64,000 bases of DNA, taken from the NCBI GenBank assembly GCA_009103225.1, contig RHPI01000461.1:35978-99977 (forward strand). The letters run 5' to 3'. Under the pieces are notes generated by a model. The model made no database searches, was not told where the DNA came from, and worked only from the letters and a program-made list of their open reading frames with translations. Below, in pieces: positions 1-11,343 of the stretch. The translations under genes and the position numbers were made by a program. The first letter of the stretch is position 1. The number at the start of each line of letters is the position of its first letter. This stretch comes from Chlorokybus atmophyticus (Eukaryota > Streptophyta > Chlorokybophyceae > Chlorokybales > Chlorokybaceae).

Positions 1-1356
1 TATGTATGCTGCGCAAGCGCTCCACACTTGCATACGAAACATGCGTTGTAATAAATGCACAAATGTATATGCAAGCGTCCAAATACTGAGCATGCGTAGT
101 ATAGTGAAGCAGCCAGACTAACGTAGACATGAATCTGTCCATACTGCACAACTAACGACAACTATCATACTGCAGGCTTCAAGACCGCTGGGCTGAATGC
201 GGCTATATGCTACCTGTTACAACCACCCATACCCCCTAAGCTCAAGTACTACGAAGCAACAGCACCTTCCTGTAAGTGCTACCAGGAAACCTGCACCAAG
301 TGCAAAACATGTGTATGCAATTACATTTGCATGCTGACGATATGATCTCACAGCGCAGCCATATCAGCCAGCTGGACTTGTACTGACAGGGTGGGGCTTG
401 TACATATAATGTACAAGCAAAACCACAGGATATAGGTGTAACACCCACTAAGAGAGGCCTCCTTGTGCACCGGACAGTCTAGAAGTATTCCAAACACGCA
501 TGCGTGCCTACACGTATGTGTGTCCACAAATTCAAGTGCACACTTGAGGGTATGGACACGCATGGCATGCATTGCATTGTCATGTAGGCCTTACTGACAT
601 GCACGGGCATGCGCATGCGCATGCGCTGAATTTCGTGCACAAGTGTCTTGCCTGTTAATGCAAGGCAAAGCAGCGGGGAAATCACATTGCAGCTTAGGCG
701 GACACATGAAGTATGAGCTGGGTGCTAAGGAATGGGTAATTTCTAAAGCAATCATCGGTTGCTAAGGGTGCGTGCATGCATGTTGAATTGTCACAACAGC
801 GACAACCAGGCTCAGCACTCAAACACTGTCGTCGGATAGCCCTTTCCGCCACCGCCACCGCCAAAAAACCCTAATTTTTCAACCCAAGCGTTGGTGCCGG
901 CGTCATTGTTGCAATCGTGCTTGCCGTGGTGTCGCTGTCGCCGCCGCCGCCGCCGCCGTGAGGTGAGGCAGTGGGGTTGCAGGGCGTTGGCCTGAGCCTG
1001 AGCCTGGGCCTGAACCTGGGCCTGGGCCTAAATCTTCAGGCTCTGGCTGAATGGATGCATGCATGGCTAGTGACTGCTGCTGGTGCCGGTGCCGGTGCCG
1101 CTGTCTACTCTTAGGGTGTGCCAAACCCTAGCAGAAGAGTTGCTCAAGCACTTTACTTGCTGTGCGTTTGAAGTTGGGAGGCTTGTTTGTTGTTATTGTC
1201 GTCATCATTGTCGTGGTTGTCGTTGTTTTGATCTGCAGAGATAGCGCAACCATGCACACAGTGTAGGGTACACCAGTGCTCATACTGCTGCGCACAACGC
1301 ACGCTTTAGAATAATCGCAACCTGCATGCTTCTCGGCAGATTCAAAGGGAAGAGCC
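1..1356. other. Upstream intergenic region of TOM5
   Basis: I see no convincing coding exon here. The first 800 bases are rich in TGCATGC-type palindromic words. A GCC/CCG-rich, low-complexity stretch spans about 846-1100. A perfect plant telo-box AAACCCTAA sits at 866-874 and a near match (AAACCCTAG) at 1123-1131, both on the plus strand ahead of TOM5. The region most likely carries the TOM5 promoter. Reading frames on the minus strand here are compositionally biased and look like shadows. Confidence 0.5.
866..874 (+). promoter_or_regulatory. Telo-box upstream of TOM5
   Basis: Perfect AAACCCTAA, the plant telo-box, about 480 bases upstream of the TOM5 start. In land plants this motif is common in promoters of genes for translation and organelle biogenesis. 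Function here is inferred from position only. Confidence 0.4.
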
Positions 1357-1688
1357 ATGACAGTCACAGAGAGCCTCAAGCGCTGGTGGAAGAAGGAAAC
1401 TGTGGACGAGGAACGTTTCAACCAAAACATCGTATGTGTGTGGTTGCATATGCGCATACATATATTGCCGTGCAGTTCTCTCAAGTAGTGCTATCCATGG
1501 TCACATTTCTTTCTCAATGATCATTTACACCAAGTGTTCGACAAAGGAGTATGGTTGTGGTGTTGTTGGTTGGTTGATTGTGTGTATGTGTTTTGTTTTG
1601 TGTTGAGCAGAGGCTGGCGCGTGCGCTGCTGATTTTCGTCGGGGGCTCGTGGCTGGTTCATCAGTACGGCGAGGTCATGGCTCTTTGA
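1357..1688 (+). CDS. TOM5: Mitochondrial import receptor subunit TOM5
   Basis: Two exons, 1357-1431 and 1611-1688, joined in phase 0 across an intron starting GTATGTG and ending GAGCAG, give a 50-residue protein, close to the 50-54 residues usual for plant TOM5. The sequence follows the plant pattern: a short charged N-terminal part with a lysine/tryptophan patch, then DEE-x4-N, then a single membrane segment with R-A-L and G-G-S, ending in a YG-x2-MAL motif near the C terminus. TOM5 is a tail-anchored small subunit of the outer-membrane translocase that helps pass preproteins to the TOM40 pore. The next gene starts only 124 bases downstream, and a predicted intron (1704-1806) could place both reading frames on one transcript. 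Family assignment rests on the conserved C-terminal half, which I recognise well. Confidence 0.85.
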
Positions 1689-1812
1689 GCGCAACATAAC
1701 AAGGTAGGAGCTGTTTCGCTAATGGCTCCTGGCCAAGCGTGGCAGTATGTTGTCTGCGAGTATGCATGAGCATTATGAACTTTGGAGGCTATCACTGCCT
1801 TTGCAGAAACAC

Positions 1813-2810
1813 ATGGACGGTAGGGACGAAGTGCCCTATGACGCACGCAGGTATGCATGCATGCAGATGTACATGTACATCTAATCATCCTCTCCATGCA
1901 TTGTCAAGCACTATCTGTTAAATCCGTCTGTCATTGTGCGTAGGTTTGCGGGCATTAGTTTCGAAGAGGACAACGATAACAACAATGACGTCGGCAATCA
2001 CATTGATAACTACAGCAAGGATGGGGTTGGGGTGACAGCAGCTGCCACTGAGGATGTGTCAATGAGAGCCTTTGGGCTAATGCCTGTGGCAGCATCTGTT
2101 AATGCGCGTGCGGGTGGATTTTTGAAGGGTAAAGGAGACGATAATGGTTATGGGCGGTGGGAGCAGCTGGAGCGATTGCTTATAGAGTTGGAAGCCAAGT
2201 CCAAGCAGTATGTGATAGACAATTGCACTGACTGACATAGTTTGGTAATAGCGTTTTTGCTTGTGCATGCGCGGAAGCCCATATTTTGCTCTGTTGCGTG
2301 TTTAGGGTGGAGTTCAGCTCAGACTTGGAACAATCTGTGTCGCAGCTGCGCACGTTGTTGCAGGTTCATCACAAGACTGGTATGTGTATCATTGTATCAC
2401 GATTGAGGCTTTTCGAGCGCCGCGACAGATGCAGCTGAGAGTGACTCAATGTTGTGTGTTTGGTGCCTGTGTGACATGTGTGTTGTTGTAACTGTGCAGT
2501 GGAGAGAGAGCGGCTGTTGCAGGCAGCACGAGCTGGCATCTCACTGGAGCGTGCGTGGTATCTGAATAAGCTCAGGGACATTGAGGTGTGTGCTAACACT
2601 ACTCTGTACTCACTTGGCCATCACAACACAGGACTTGTTTCCTCTGTACTTGGTATAACACGCTTGTGTGCGCGCCATATGCAGAATCTGGTGGTGGCCA
2701 CGGGCGGGGCTGAAGGGGGAGACGTGTCCAGCACACTGTTTGCGAGGGCTGTGCGAAGCATTCTGTATGAAGAGGATGAGGCTTTCAGGCTTATACTGCA
2801 TAAGATATGA
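1813..2810 (+). CDS. Predicted coiled-coil protein of unknown function
   Basis: Five exons (1813-1850, 1944-2207, 2306-2379, 2500-2585, 2685-2810) join with consistent phases and encode about 195 residues. Residues 1-80 are acidic and Asn/Asp-rich, probably disordered. The middle (about 85-155) is helical with heptad-like leucines and many Glu/Arg. The C-terminal 40 residues are acidic and end in a basic dipeptide region. I do not recognise a domain. The start ATG lies six bases after a good acceptor (TTTGCAG), so the 5' UTR is probably spliced. Because the possible donor at 1704 lies inside the TOM5 3' flank, this ORF may be the second cistron of the TOM5 transcript. A small kinetochore or tethering-complex subunit would fit the helical makeup, but that is a guess. 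Confidence 0.6.
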
Positions 2811-3414
2811 GGACAGATTTTTGAGAACGCATAGCAATACTTGAGACCAAGCCGTTTGTCGCCAGTTGTTTGTTGCCTCCGAGTGTTATTGTTGAAGATG
2901 TGTGCAGCGAACTTCCTGTTGTGTTACTTGAACAGCAATTTAGCACACTGATATGGGTCGCTTCACTTGTCTGCATCCCTTTTGTGGATCAAGGTAGTTG
3001 CAAAATAACATTTGTGCAAGCAATGGTAAACCCAACCCTGCATCTTACCCCTGTGATGCAGAGTTGAGTCGTGCCTTGCCAGATTGCAGTATCAGCGCAG
3101 TTGGTAGGGCAGGCCCTCCCTCCATATGTCAACACACTAAGGACCTTCCAGGATGTTTGCAAGCACGAGCGACATCACCTGTGCGCAGTATGCACAAGGC
3201 ACTCCCACACACAATAAACGCATCCCTTGAAAACTGATGATTCTAAAGAGTGTGCAACTGGATGGCGTTTGATTGGCTGGACTATTAGCCAAGCCAATAA
3301 TCACCTGTCGCACATCAGTACTTATGTACACAACATACGCCAGCAGCAGCAGCAGCAGCAGCACATGCACACAACAGACTTCACTTTGCCCTGAGCTACC
3401 CTTCTCCTTGGCAA
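2811..3414. other. Intergenic space between converging genes
   Basis: The plus-strand coiled-coil gene and the minus-strand oxidoreductase gene converge here. I find no exon with support. A short (CAG)n run lies at 3341-3363. Both 3' untranslated regions are expected in this stretch. Confidence 0.5.
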
Positions 3415-6400
3415 TCACAGCTTTGGCTGCTGCTGCAAGCATTCAGCAACTCTGTTTGCCGCAGCCATGCCGCTGATTGCCGCGCCTTCTAAAAAGGGAG
3501 AAATGCAAAAGTCCCCGCACGCGGCGAACCGATCCGCCTCACTGATGAGACACTCTTCGCCCAACACTGGATCCGGCCATGAACTCCCCCTGTTGCAGTT
3601 GCATGTGTGTGCGTGTGTGTGCGCGCGCGTGGGTGCATGCATGGAGAGCGAGCGTGCGGGTGTGTGAAAGACACATAACAGCTCAGCAGCGGGTCTCCAC
3701 AGTATCAAAGCTGAAGTTTGAACACACATATGCCTTACCAGCGATGAGCTCGGATATATGAAGGCTCGGGTATCTCATTGCTTCCGGCTGGAAGAAGCTC
3801 CCTGATTATGGCTCTGAATGCAGTCAACATGTCTTGAGACACCAAGTGAAGGCCCTCCGGCGAAGGCGGCCCCGTTTCAGCTGTGATGTCATACACATGA
3901 CTTGTGATATAATGAATTGGATCACTTTCAGCGCCACCCGTGTCAAGCCCAGCGACGTAATGCCTTTATGAGAGCATGATGAGAGTTCACTGCCAAATGC
4001 GCACCTGCATGAAGCAGCTTCTCTGCATAGTCGTATGTGGAGTGAAGCACCCAGCATTCGGGGCTGCCAATCACACGAGCAAGTCAAGATGCAGTCCCAC
4101 AACGGCTGGCAGTGCTTGAAGTCCAAGCAAGCACTGCGCGTTTGCTCACACATGCAAGCGCATGCACGCATGCAAATGCACACTCACGCGCACAGAAACC
4201 AGCACACGCAATTACACGCAGACACGCCAAGCACCACACGCACGCAGGCACGCACGTGCATGCGTGCGTGTGATGCAAACACATATGCGCACCTTGGTGC
4301 CACGCTGAACGGCCTCCCCGGTTTACTGCTGTCCCTCGCAGCGAGCGCCACAACATCGTTGCCCCTGATCTCCGCACAATCGAATGGCACCTGGCCCAAG
4401 CAAAATGTGAGTGCAACATGTGCAACAAGACAATGCAACAACAGAGTGCGATCATGGGGTGTGCGCTTGTGATCTGCAGTATGGCGTTTGTGTACCTCCG
4501 TGAGCGGTGTATCAAAAGCCAACATGAGCGCAAAACACGGCCTCGCACGCACGGTCGTCATCCTCTCTTGCACAGAAGGCACCAACCCTTCCCCTGCACA
4601 CCAACAACACAACATCAACACAACACAACATCCTCCCACCCCAACACACACCACCACCTCCGTACCAAGTATAGGCAAAGCACCAGTGATGGGATTTATT
4701 CTCGGCGTAGCGATGCTTCTATCGGCGGCGACAACGAAATCGAACACGCCGAGGCTGGCGCCGGATTCGTCCATAAGGTTCCACTGGTGGGTGGGTCTGA
4801 TATCAGATGTGGGGTCAGATGATTGTGTTAACGAAGGGGATGTCTTTGCTATGGATGCCACGCGCGTGCTGGAGCGAAGCTGCGCAGCTGTGGTGCGATG
4901 AGAATCACAAATATATAAGGGGTGCGCATACCAAGTGTTGCAGCCTCAACACACGTGCGCGCGCACACATATACGGTGGTGTACTGGCTTCAATAGTAAC
5001 TCACCGCTGGCTTGAGCCATAGATACGCACATGGCATTCATGTACGGGTAGCCAACATAGCGCTCAAGCCCAACTTGCGGCACCTGCATCACGCACATAA
5101 GCTCAAACACACGTGCACACGGACATGCGCGCATGCACACACACGCACCCCGATGATTACCGTCCCACCACCACACCAACCCCACCCTCACCTCCATGAC
5201 GAGTTGTCCGTCCTGCACCACCCCGAACCTCCCCTGCCACTCCGCGACGGTCCCCGCGGCCAGCCACGCGCCAAGCAGCGGACGGAAGCGCTTGTCGGAC
5301 AGGCGGAAGAAGGAGGCGCCGTGGTCGAACTGCAAAGTGGCACCGGTCTGATCGTGTCTGCGGGAGGCAGGAAGGAGGTGGTGTTGCGTTGGACAATCAC
5401 AAAGCATGCACAAGACTTGAAAGGCAGAAAGACAGTTACATGCGAGCAACACACCCTTGCACCGCGCACACGCGAAAAAAACAGGAAAGAACAGTGCAAT
5501 GCTGTGACCAGTTGCTTTGGCGAAAACAGGCAATTGAAACTGTGAGCACACTTGCCTTCTGTGTGATGCGCGTCCTCCCGGTCCCCTTCCCGCGTCAAAC
5601 AGAGTGACAGCAAAGCGTCTGTCCGCAAGAGACGAAGCGCACACCACACCCGCAACTGAACAAAGAGACACTATAGCAGTAAGTAAGCCTACCTGCATTG
5701 AACTCTACATGCATGCAAAACTGTGAAGAACATGATGGTGGAGTGTGGCGCTGGTGGAGCTGAACATGCCGCATGTGCAGAAAGCGAGGTGGAAACAAGG
5801 GGCATAATGTGGCAACTGCGCAGCTTGCTGAAGATTTGAGCTGATGTCAGCATATCAGAGGTAAGCAGCTTGCATGTGCGCAAACCACAGAGGTATGTGC
5901 CAATACATTGCCACAGCTGAGCTGAAAGGTTCACTCCGGTCAAGAGTTCCATGACCACTGCATGGGGTGGAGTGCAACTTGCACAAGCAGATACTCTAGA
6001 TTGCCAATGGCAGGTTGCATTGAAAGGTAAGGAATGGCTGTGCTGGAATGTAAGCACTGCGGCATGCAATGATCGGCTAGCTGAATGTGGTGCTCGGCAT
6101 GTCCAGCTGGCACTGCAAGCGCAATCAAGAACAGGTGACAGCCTTGCAACTGAGAATTGCAGAATGCAAATGCATGGAAAACCCAAGCACAAGACCCTAC
6201 GCATGCTGCATGCATTGGAGGCTCACCTCCTCCGCCGACCAGCGCCACTGACGGCGGCGGCGGCGGTGGTGTTGCCATGCCGCCGGAGGCGGTCGCCACA
6301 ACCGGAGGCGACACAAACAACCTCCTGCTCGCGACGCAACACTCCGCTCTTCTCGCTGCCCTCCTGAACCCGGAGCTCCGAAACAACACCGCCGCCGCCG

Positions 6401-6419
6401 CCGCCACGTGGCAGCGCAT
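3415..6419 (-). CDS. Renalase-like FAD-dependent oxidoreductase, organelle-targeted
   Basis: Exons on the minus strand: 6419-6227, 5655-5556, 5357-5192, 5083-5005, 4887-4666, 4566-4496, 4390-4293, 4063-4005, 3880-3739, 3589-3415; phases agree throughout, giving about 420 residues. The first 50 residues are rich in Arg, Ala and Ser, like a plastid or mitochondrial transit peptide. Then come a GGGxAG dinucleotide-binding loop, an acidic strand end with GRGPGGR, FDHGASFF, a Trp-Gln-Gly-Arg-Phe segment, YVGYP-x-MNA, a second strand with FDFVVAA, SSKPGR, ECWVLHS, HRW and a C-terminal CGDF...EGAAISG motif. This series is diagnostic of the renalase-like amine oxidoreductases that bind FAD and NAD(P). 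The substrate is unknown. Intron 2 is best read as GC-AG (AAG then GCAAGT); a GT donor four bases on is possible. The gene is divergent from the Gln/Pro-rich gene at 6.8 kb, sharing an intergenic palindrome. Confidence 0.85.
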
Positions 6420-6767
6420 GGGCAGACACTGAGATACACCAGTGTAACGGACTAGTCACGTAACTAACTTACGCCCACGTGAGTTACGCCAGCGCAACTC
6501 ACGTGGGCGTAACCCAACCCTTCCAAGACAGCGCCCTCGGCAAACACAAACAACTGTTCACACTTCGGACTTGAGGGAACGAGTGCAAGTTGCTCGAGTA
6601 CTTTGTTTCCAAGTCTTCACCTGTGTTTCTGTATACATAAGCGGGACTGTGCCTGCACCAAGAGGGGGGGGGGATACACACACATACATTGTAGTGTGTG
6701 TGCTGTTAAAATGCGTTTGTGTGGTATGGCGGACGGGGAGAGGGTGCACTGGTAGGTGGTTCTGGTG
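6420..6767. promoter_or_regulatory. Divergent promoter region
   Basis: About 350 bases separate the start of the renalase-like gene (minus) from the predicted start of the Gln/Pro-rich gene (plus). It contains a strong inverted repeat with two CACGTG cores (listed separately) and a G-run at 6663-6671. Either gene, or both, could be controlled from here. Confidence 0.5.
6469..6512. repeat. 17-bp perfect inverted repeat with two G-box cores
   Basis: Arms at 6469-6485 and 6496-6512 are perfect complements around a 10-base loop. Each arm contains CACGTG, the plant G-box core bound by bZIP and bHLH factors. Position between two divergent genes suggests a shared control element. A hairpin in RNA or a transposon-end footprint are alternatives. 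Confidence 0.6.
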
Positions 6768-8223
6768 ATGGATATTATTGATGGCGTAGGTGTGGGGTTT
6801 GCGGACCCCAACAAAGCCAACATGTGGCAGCAGAAAGCGAGCGTTCTGCTTCGCCACGCCAGCGCTCCTCTCCCTCCTTGTCCTCCTCCTACTCTTGTTG
6901 CTCCACCTCCTACGACTGCTACTTTTGTGGGCCCTCCTCCTGTGTTTGCTCCTCAGCAGCCACAGCAAGCCTACCACATCATGGCGCCTCAACAGGTGTA
7001 CATGTGCACATGTGTGTGTATGTGTGCGTGCATAAGACATCGTGCGTGCATGTGTGTCAATGTGTCCGTCCGTGCGTGCGTGCCTGCGTGCGCGCGTGGG
7101 TGCCTGTGTGCGTGTGTCTTCACACGTGGGGCAGGCTTGCGGGATATGCAGCTGTGCTTGTGCGCTCACACGCACGCGCACACACGTACACACGAGCGTG
7201 TGTGCCTCCCTGTAATGATTCGAGCGCATGTGGATGCATACCTGGTGGCATGGCTATACAGGTGCGTATGCATCTTTAAGTGGGAGACTCTCAGTGAAGT
7301 GTTGTCCTGTCCATGCAGGTGCCTGCTGTTCAATACACACCCGTTACCAGCCTGGCAGGTGCGTACGCTCCCTTCATCCACCACCCTCAGTACCTGCCAG
7401 GTAAGGCGGGTTGCCAATGCACATATGTTTCCACCAAACATGTTGGTCATGTTGTGTCTGCAGGGCCACAACCGTTCCAGCTCTACCCTGCAGGCATGGA
7501 GTACAACACGCAGTTGTACTCCCAACATGTGGACCCGTACGGCACTGTACTCCACCCGTATGGTTCGGTCACGCAACCCACCTATCAGCAGGTGGTACCG
7601 TACCAGCACATGTACGCGCCAGCATACCCACCTGACATGTACAACTACACCACACCAACAATGACCCACCAAACCCAACAACAACAACAATACCCCGTTG
7701 ATGTCAACATTGCCCGCGTGCACCAACTCAACCGCAGCGCGAGCGAACCCGTGCCCACACTTGAATCCCCACTCAATGGTTAGTAACAAGTTATGCTAAT
7801 AGAAAGTTGTGTTTACAACACATCTGACACATGTGTTTGTCATCAGGTGGCAGTGGCAGTGGTGTGTCTGCCATTACAACGGCCACAACCTCATCGCTCA
7901 CGTTAACCAAAGACAAGGTGGTCACAATGAGTGGGAAGGGTGTCAATGACGGCGACAAGGCGAGGCTCGTCAACGACGTCGAGGACTATCTCAACGAGGA
8001 GGTGAACGAGTGGTACACGCTGCGGTACGACTCAGTCACAAGGTGAGATATGTGGGGGAACTCATGTGACTGTGTTGAATTATGAGATGTTATGTCTTTG
8101 TTGAAACGAGAGACTGAGTTGCTAACTGACTTGTCCAGTCATGAGGCCCACCTGAGTGCTGTTAAGGGCAACCATGACGCGACTCGATTCATTGCAAAGA
8201 AGGTCACAAAAGCAAAGAAGTGA
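6768..8223 (+). CDS. Gln/Pro/Tyr-rich protein of unknown function
   Basis: Five exons (6768-6995, 7319-7400, 7464-7778, 7847-8042, 8139-8223) join in phase and give about 301 residues. Residues 20-75 are Pro-rich. Residues 76-210 are Gln/Pro/Tyr-rich with repeated HPY- and QQ-type words, ending in a polyglutamine run, typical of disordered RNA-granule or transcription-related proteins. The C-terminal 65 residues look folded: an acidic helical piece with DVEDYLNEEV, then a basic end (KKVTKAKK). I recognise no domain. The start is uncertain: ATG 6768 was chosen as the first in-frame ATG, ATG 6831 is also possible, and an upstream exon could exist. Intron 1 is unusually rich in alternating TG/CG runs (about 7000-7210). 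The gene is transcribed away from the renalase-like gene. Confidence 0.6.
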
Positions 8224-9061
8224 GAGAGTCCTTACGTGTGCGAGGGCAGAACCCATGAAGCTATGCCTGCCCCACCTGCTGCAACAAGGCTGGAGCAAAG
8301 CACGGGTATTGATCACTGATAGGTGTTTGTAATGTGTTTAAAAGTGGGGAAGCGACTGATACATTGCTGGTCGAACAATAGCTTGTGTTGTTTAACAGCA
8401 GCAAATAGTAAGAACTCATTAGCGCTAGGTGTGCAAAGCGGGTGATAAGCGATGATGATGATACACTGCTTGTGTGAAACATTAGCTTGTGCTTTTCAAC
8501 ATGAGCTGCTTGCCGCTTTTAAAAGCGGCAAGATGTGAGTGAGAAACACCAGCATGAAACAAGCATCTTCATTGGTCCAATTACACATGGCGCGCTTTCA
8601 CCGTAAACGCTTCCCGATGAAAGGGAACAACCTGCTGAGTCCCTATGCTGTGCATTCAAGCCGAATGGCAAAAGTACAGAAAGCTCACAGCTTTGGTCCA
8701 TGCTCTGCGTCTTGCAACTACTTTACAACACGCAAAGCTACCACTCGCACATCACACCAAGTCGCAGAATGTCAAAGCATATTAACTTGGTTGATCAGTA
8801 TACTACTAATGCAGCAATTCTGGGGCACCTACATAAAGTTAATGCCAATGCTGCAACACTTGTCTGTCTGACAATGCTGAGGCGGACATGTGCCTGCAAG
8901 CAGTCCTCATAGCGACCACTCTCATGCTACATACATCAATCATGCCAAGTCTGCAGGCACAATGCGTGTCTCCTGCAATCGTTCTGTACTACACACAACA
9001 TCCACATACAAGCGACCAACATCAAGCCAAGCCTAAGCGATAAGGGCGATGAGAACTTCCC
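8224..9061. other. Intergenic space between converging genes
   Basis: No exon supported. It holds the 3' ends of the Gln/Pro-rich gene and of QCR7. The only structure I notice is a 24-bp perfect palindrome at 8509-8532. Confidence 0.5.
8509..8532. repeat. 24-bp perfect palindrome
   Basis: The halves 8509-8520 and 8521-8532 are perfect reverse complements with no spacer (CTTGCCGCTTTT and its complement). It lies in the 3' flank of the Gln/Pro-rich gene. It may shape the 3' end of the RNA, or be chance. Confidence 0.5.
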
Positions 9062-10304
9062 TCAAGGAATCTGCCTTTGATACGGTGGGGAGGAACCCAA
9101 CTGCAGCCGCTCTTGCTTCTCCAACAGTACCTGAGGACGCAAAAGAACATGAGTGTGTTGTGTGCATGTCAGGGCAGCCCATTTTTTCATTGCCCACGTC
9201 CAAAATGTTTGTAAGTTAAGGGTATGTGCAAGTGTGCGTACCAGCAGCCCTGTTAAGCAATGCACACGTCCGCACATCATGTGATAGCAGGTGTGATTGT
9301 CCTTACTTGGTCCAAGTATGGTTGCAGGTAAGGCTTGAACGGCGTCTGCTTGGCTTGCATCTCCTTGCTGAGGTACACGTGCTTGCAGGACAGGTCCATC
9401 GCGCGCTTCAGCCGCTGGTTGCGCTCCAGCACCAGATCAGGGGGCATGCGGTTGAGTGCCTCCTCCACGTCGTTGTTGTGAGTTGGATCCAGCAAGTCTT
9501 CATACCTTAGCCCTGCAACAGATGTTAATGCACAGTGCGTGCGTATGTTTGTGTGCGCATGCACGCTTGCATGTGTCACCACGTGCTGCTAACTGTGCAC
9601 GTCTTCATATGTGTACATGTGCGTTTGCGCGGCGGCGTCGTCGTCATCATCACCATTGTCATCATCAACAATATTACCACCACCATTGTCACCATCATCG
9701 TCGTCATGGTCATCATAGCCAGGCAAGGCAACATTTCTGACTTCCCATGCAAGTCTTGGCATGAGAACTTCCAATGCACATGGTAACGGCAAGACCTGCA
9801 TTCTGCCACTGCGCTATGCTATGCCAAGGCAAAAACACACAGTTAAGACAGAGTTGACTGAGCAATGTCTGTAGAGGAGGCCACCATGAACTGCGTGACA
9901 GCAACAAAGCATTTGGACAAGCTGGGGTTGTACCGGCATCCAGATGGCAACTAGCATAACCATGGTATACCAAAAGAATCCATGTTGCTGCATTGTCATC
10001 ACTACGTCAATTTCCCTGGCTGCCGGCAACGGTTTTGGATGCCAATGCTGATTGACGTGACATCAAACTGATCACGAAGTGTTTGGTGACATGCAGGATC
10101 ATCAACTCAATAAAAACACCCAATGTCCGTTTCATCTGTTCAAGCTTGAACAGAGTTGTTGGGTATTTACATATTTAAAATGCTAGGTTGGCCCTAAGCC
10201 TCACCATATTTCCGCAGCTCCGCCCCCACGGTGGCCTGGTACCGCAAGGCGGCCCAGTTGACGACTGGGTCAAAAATCCGCGCCACGCGCTTAAGCAGCG
10301 ACAT
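9062..10304 (-). CDS. QCR7: Ubiquinol-cytochrome c reductase subunit 7 (QCR7/UQCRB)
   Basis: Three exons on the minus strand (10304-10205, 9512-9307, 9130-9062) join in phase to 124 residues, the usual size of this complex III subunit. Visible hallmarks are the N-terminal amphipathic start (MSLLKRVARIF), LRYEDLLDP, a helix with EEALNRMPPD, RNQRLKRAMDLS, the AKQTPF turn with YLQPYL, and a C-terminal YQRQIP end that matches plant homologues closely. The protein sits on the matrix side of the cytochrome bc1 complex and helps hold cytochrome b. The second intron is short and standard. The first intron (9513-10204) is long and carries a CAT/GAT-rich simple repeat at about 9640-9720. A telo-box lies 114 bases upstream of the start. 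Confidence 0.93.
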
Positions 10305-10417
10305 ATCTGTCAAGAAGCAGCGAACTGCCTCCTCCCCCGGTCGCCCCTCCCGCCGGCAACGCCACCGACAACACCGCCAAGCTTGGCAATGCCAAAACGT
10401 CAGCAAAACCACACTGC

Positions 10418-10426
10418 AAACCCTAA
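10418..10426 (+). promoter_or_regulatory. Telo-box upstream of QCR7
   Basis: Perfect AAACCCTAA, 114 bases upstream of the QCR7 start codon (the gene is on the minus strand). Regulatory role inferred from the motif and its position. Confidence 0.45.
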
Positions 10427-11343
10427 CAGAAGCCGCATGGAAGTCAATTCAGAGTCGCTAGTATCGCTGTTAGTTTTTGCTACTGTTGTGGCTTCTGCTC
10501 GCACAAGCTCTGCAGCAAGCGGCGGCGACGGCCGTAAGGTTGGAGGTGTGCGGTCTGTGGGCGGGTGTCTGTGGCTTCTGTTGACATATGGTGCGCGAGG
10601 TGGAGTGAGGTGAATGTACTTGTGTCTGAGTGCCAGATGCCTGCGGCTGTGACTGCCAAGGTGTGCGCATGCAATGCCTGGAGTGGCTGCATTGCCCGTT
10701 GCTTCGTCACAGCTTTCGTACTTCTGCAACACGTATTGTTTGGGTCACAGCAGTTGCTGTTGCGCATGCCGCATCTGCTGGCTGTTTTGCTATAATTGTC
10801 TTATGCTTACCAAGCTAACATGGTGGTGGGCATTCCAACTCGCGCATTGCAAGCTATTTAGCCAGCTGTCGCACCAGATATAACACTTGTGACTATGAAA
10901 CATTACAGCAGGCCTTAGTACAGCCTTTACTATGCATGCAAACACTACAAAGTTGTACCTCTGCAGCATCCTGTTTTACAGTACGACTGCAAACCTTACT
11001 GTGACTGGCAAAGGTACTCACGGAGCAACAGTAAACTGCGTCTTGCACAGTCAGCTGGCCTGGACAAGCAGCTCGCTCCGTCGGGTAGTGCACATCATAA
11101 TGAATGCTCTTTATCAATTTCGCTGTAGCTGCTGCCTCTGACAACTGCCTGCTACTGCAGCCACCTGGTGCACAGGCAAATACAGACGAGCTGCACCAAG
11201 ACACAGCTGGCACTTCCACCACATCAACAACGCAGCTTCGTTACAAGCCATGTTCCTCAAACACCTTCTACAACAGCCTTATCAGCAATTAGCATAGACG
11301 AGTTTAGCCAATGCTTTGCAAAGGTGAAGCTTTGACATGACAC
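10427..11343. other. Divergent intergenic region QCR7 / ARP6
   Basis: About 900 bases between two divergent housekeeping genes. I see no supported exon. The reading frames here are short and of biased composition. The QCR7 and ARP6 promoters must lie in this stretch. Confidence 0.5.

Noticed and set aside
4035-4901. Several overlapping open frames on both strands rich in His, Thr, Cys and Arg
   Set aside because: They are shadows of the renalase-like gene's exons and of TG/CA/CG-rich introns; only the minus-strand frame keeps family motifs.
9535-9801. Asp/His/Ile-rich frames over a CAT/GAT repeat
   Set aside because: This is the first intron of QCR7; the repeat gives open frames in several registers but no conserved protein.
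10893-11222. Minus-strand open frame of 109 codons between QCR7 and ARP6
   Set aside because: Cys/Ser-rich composition, no recognisable domain, and its position is in the divergent promoter region.
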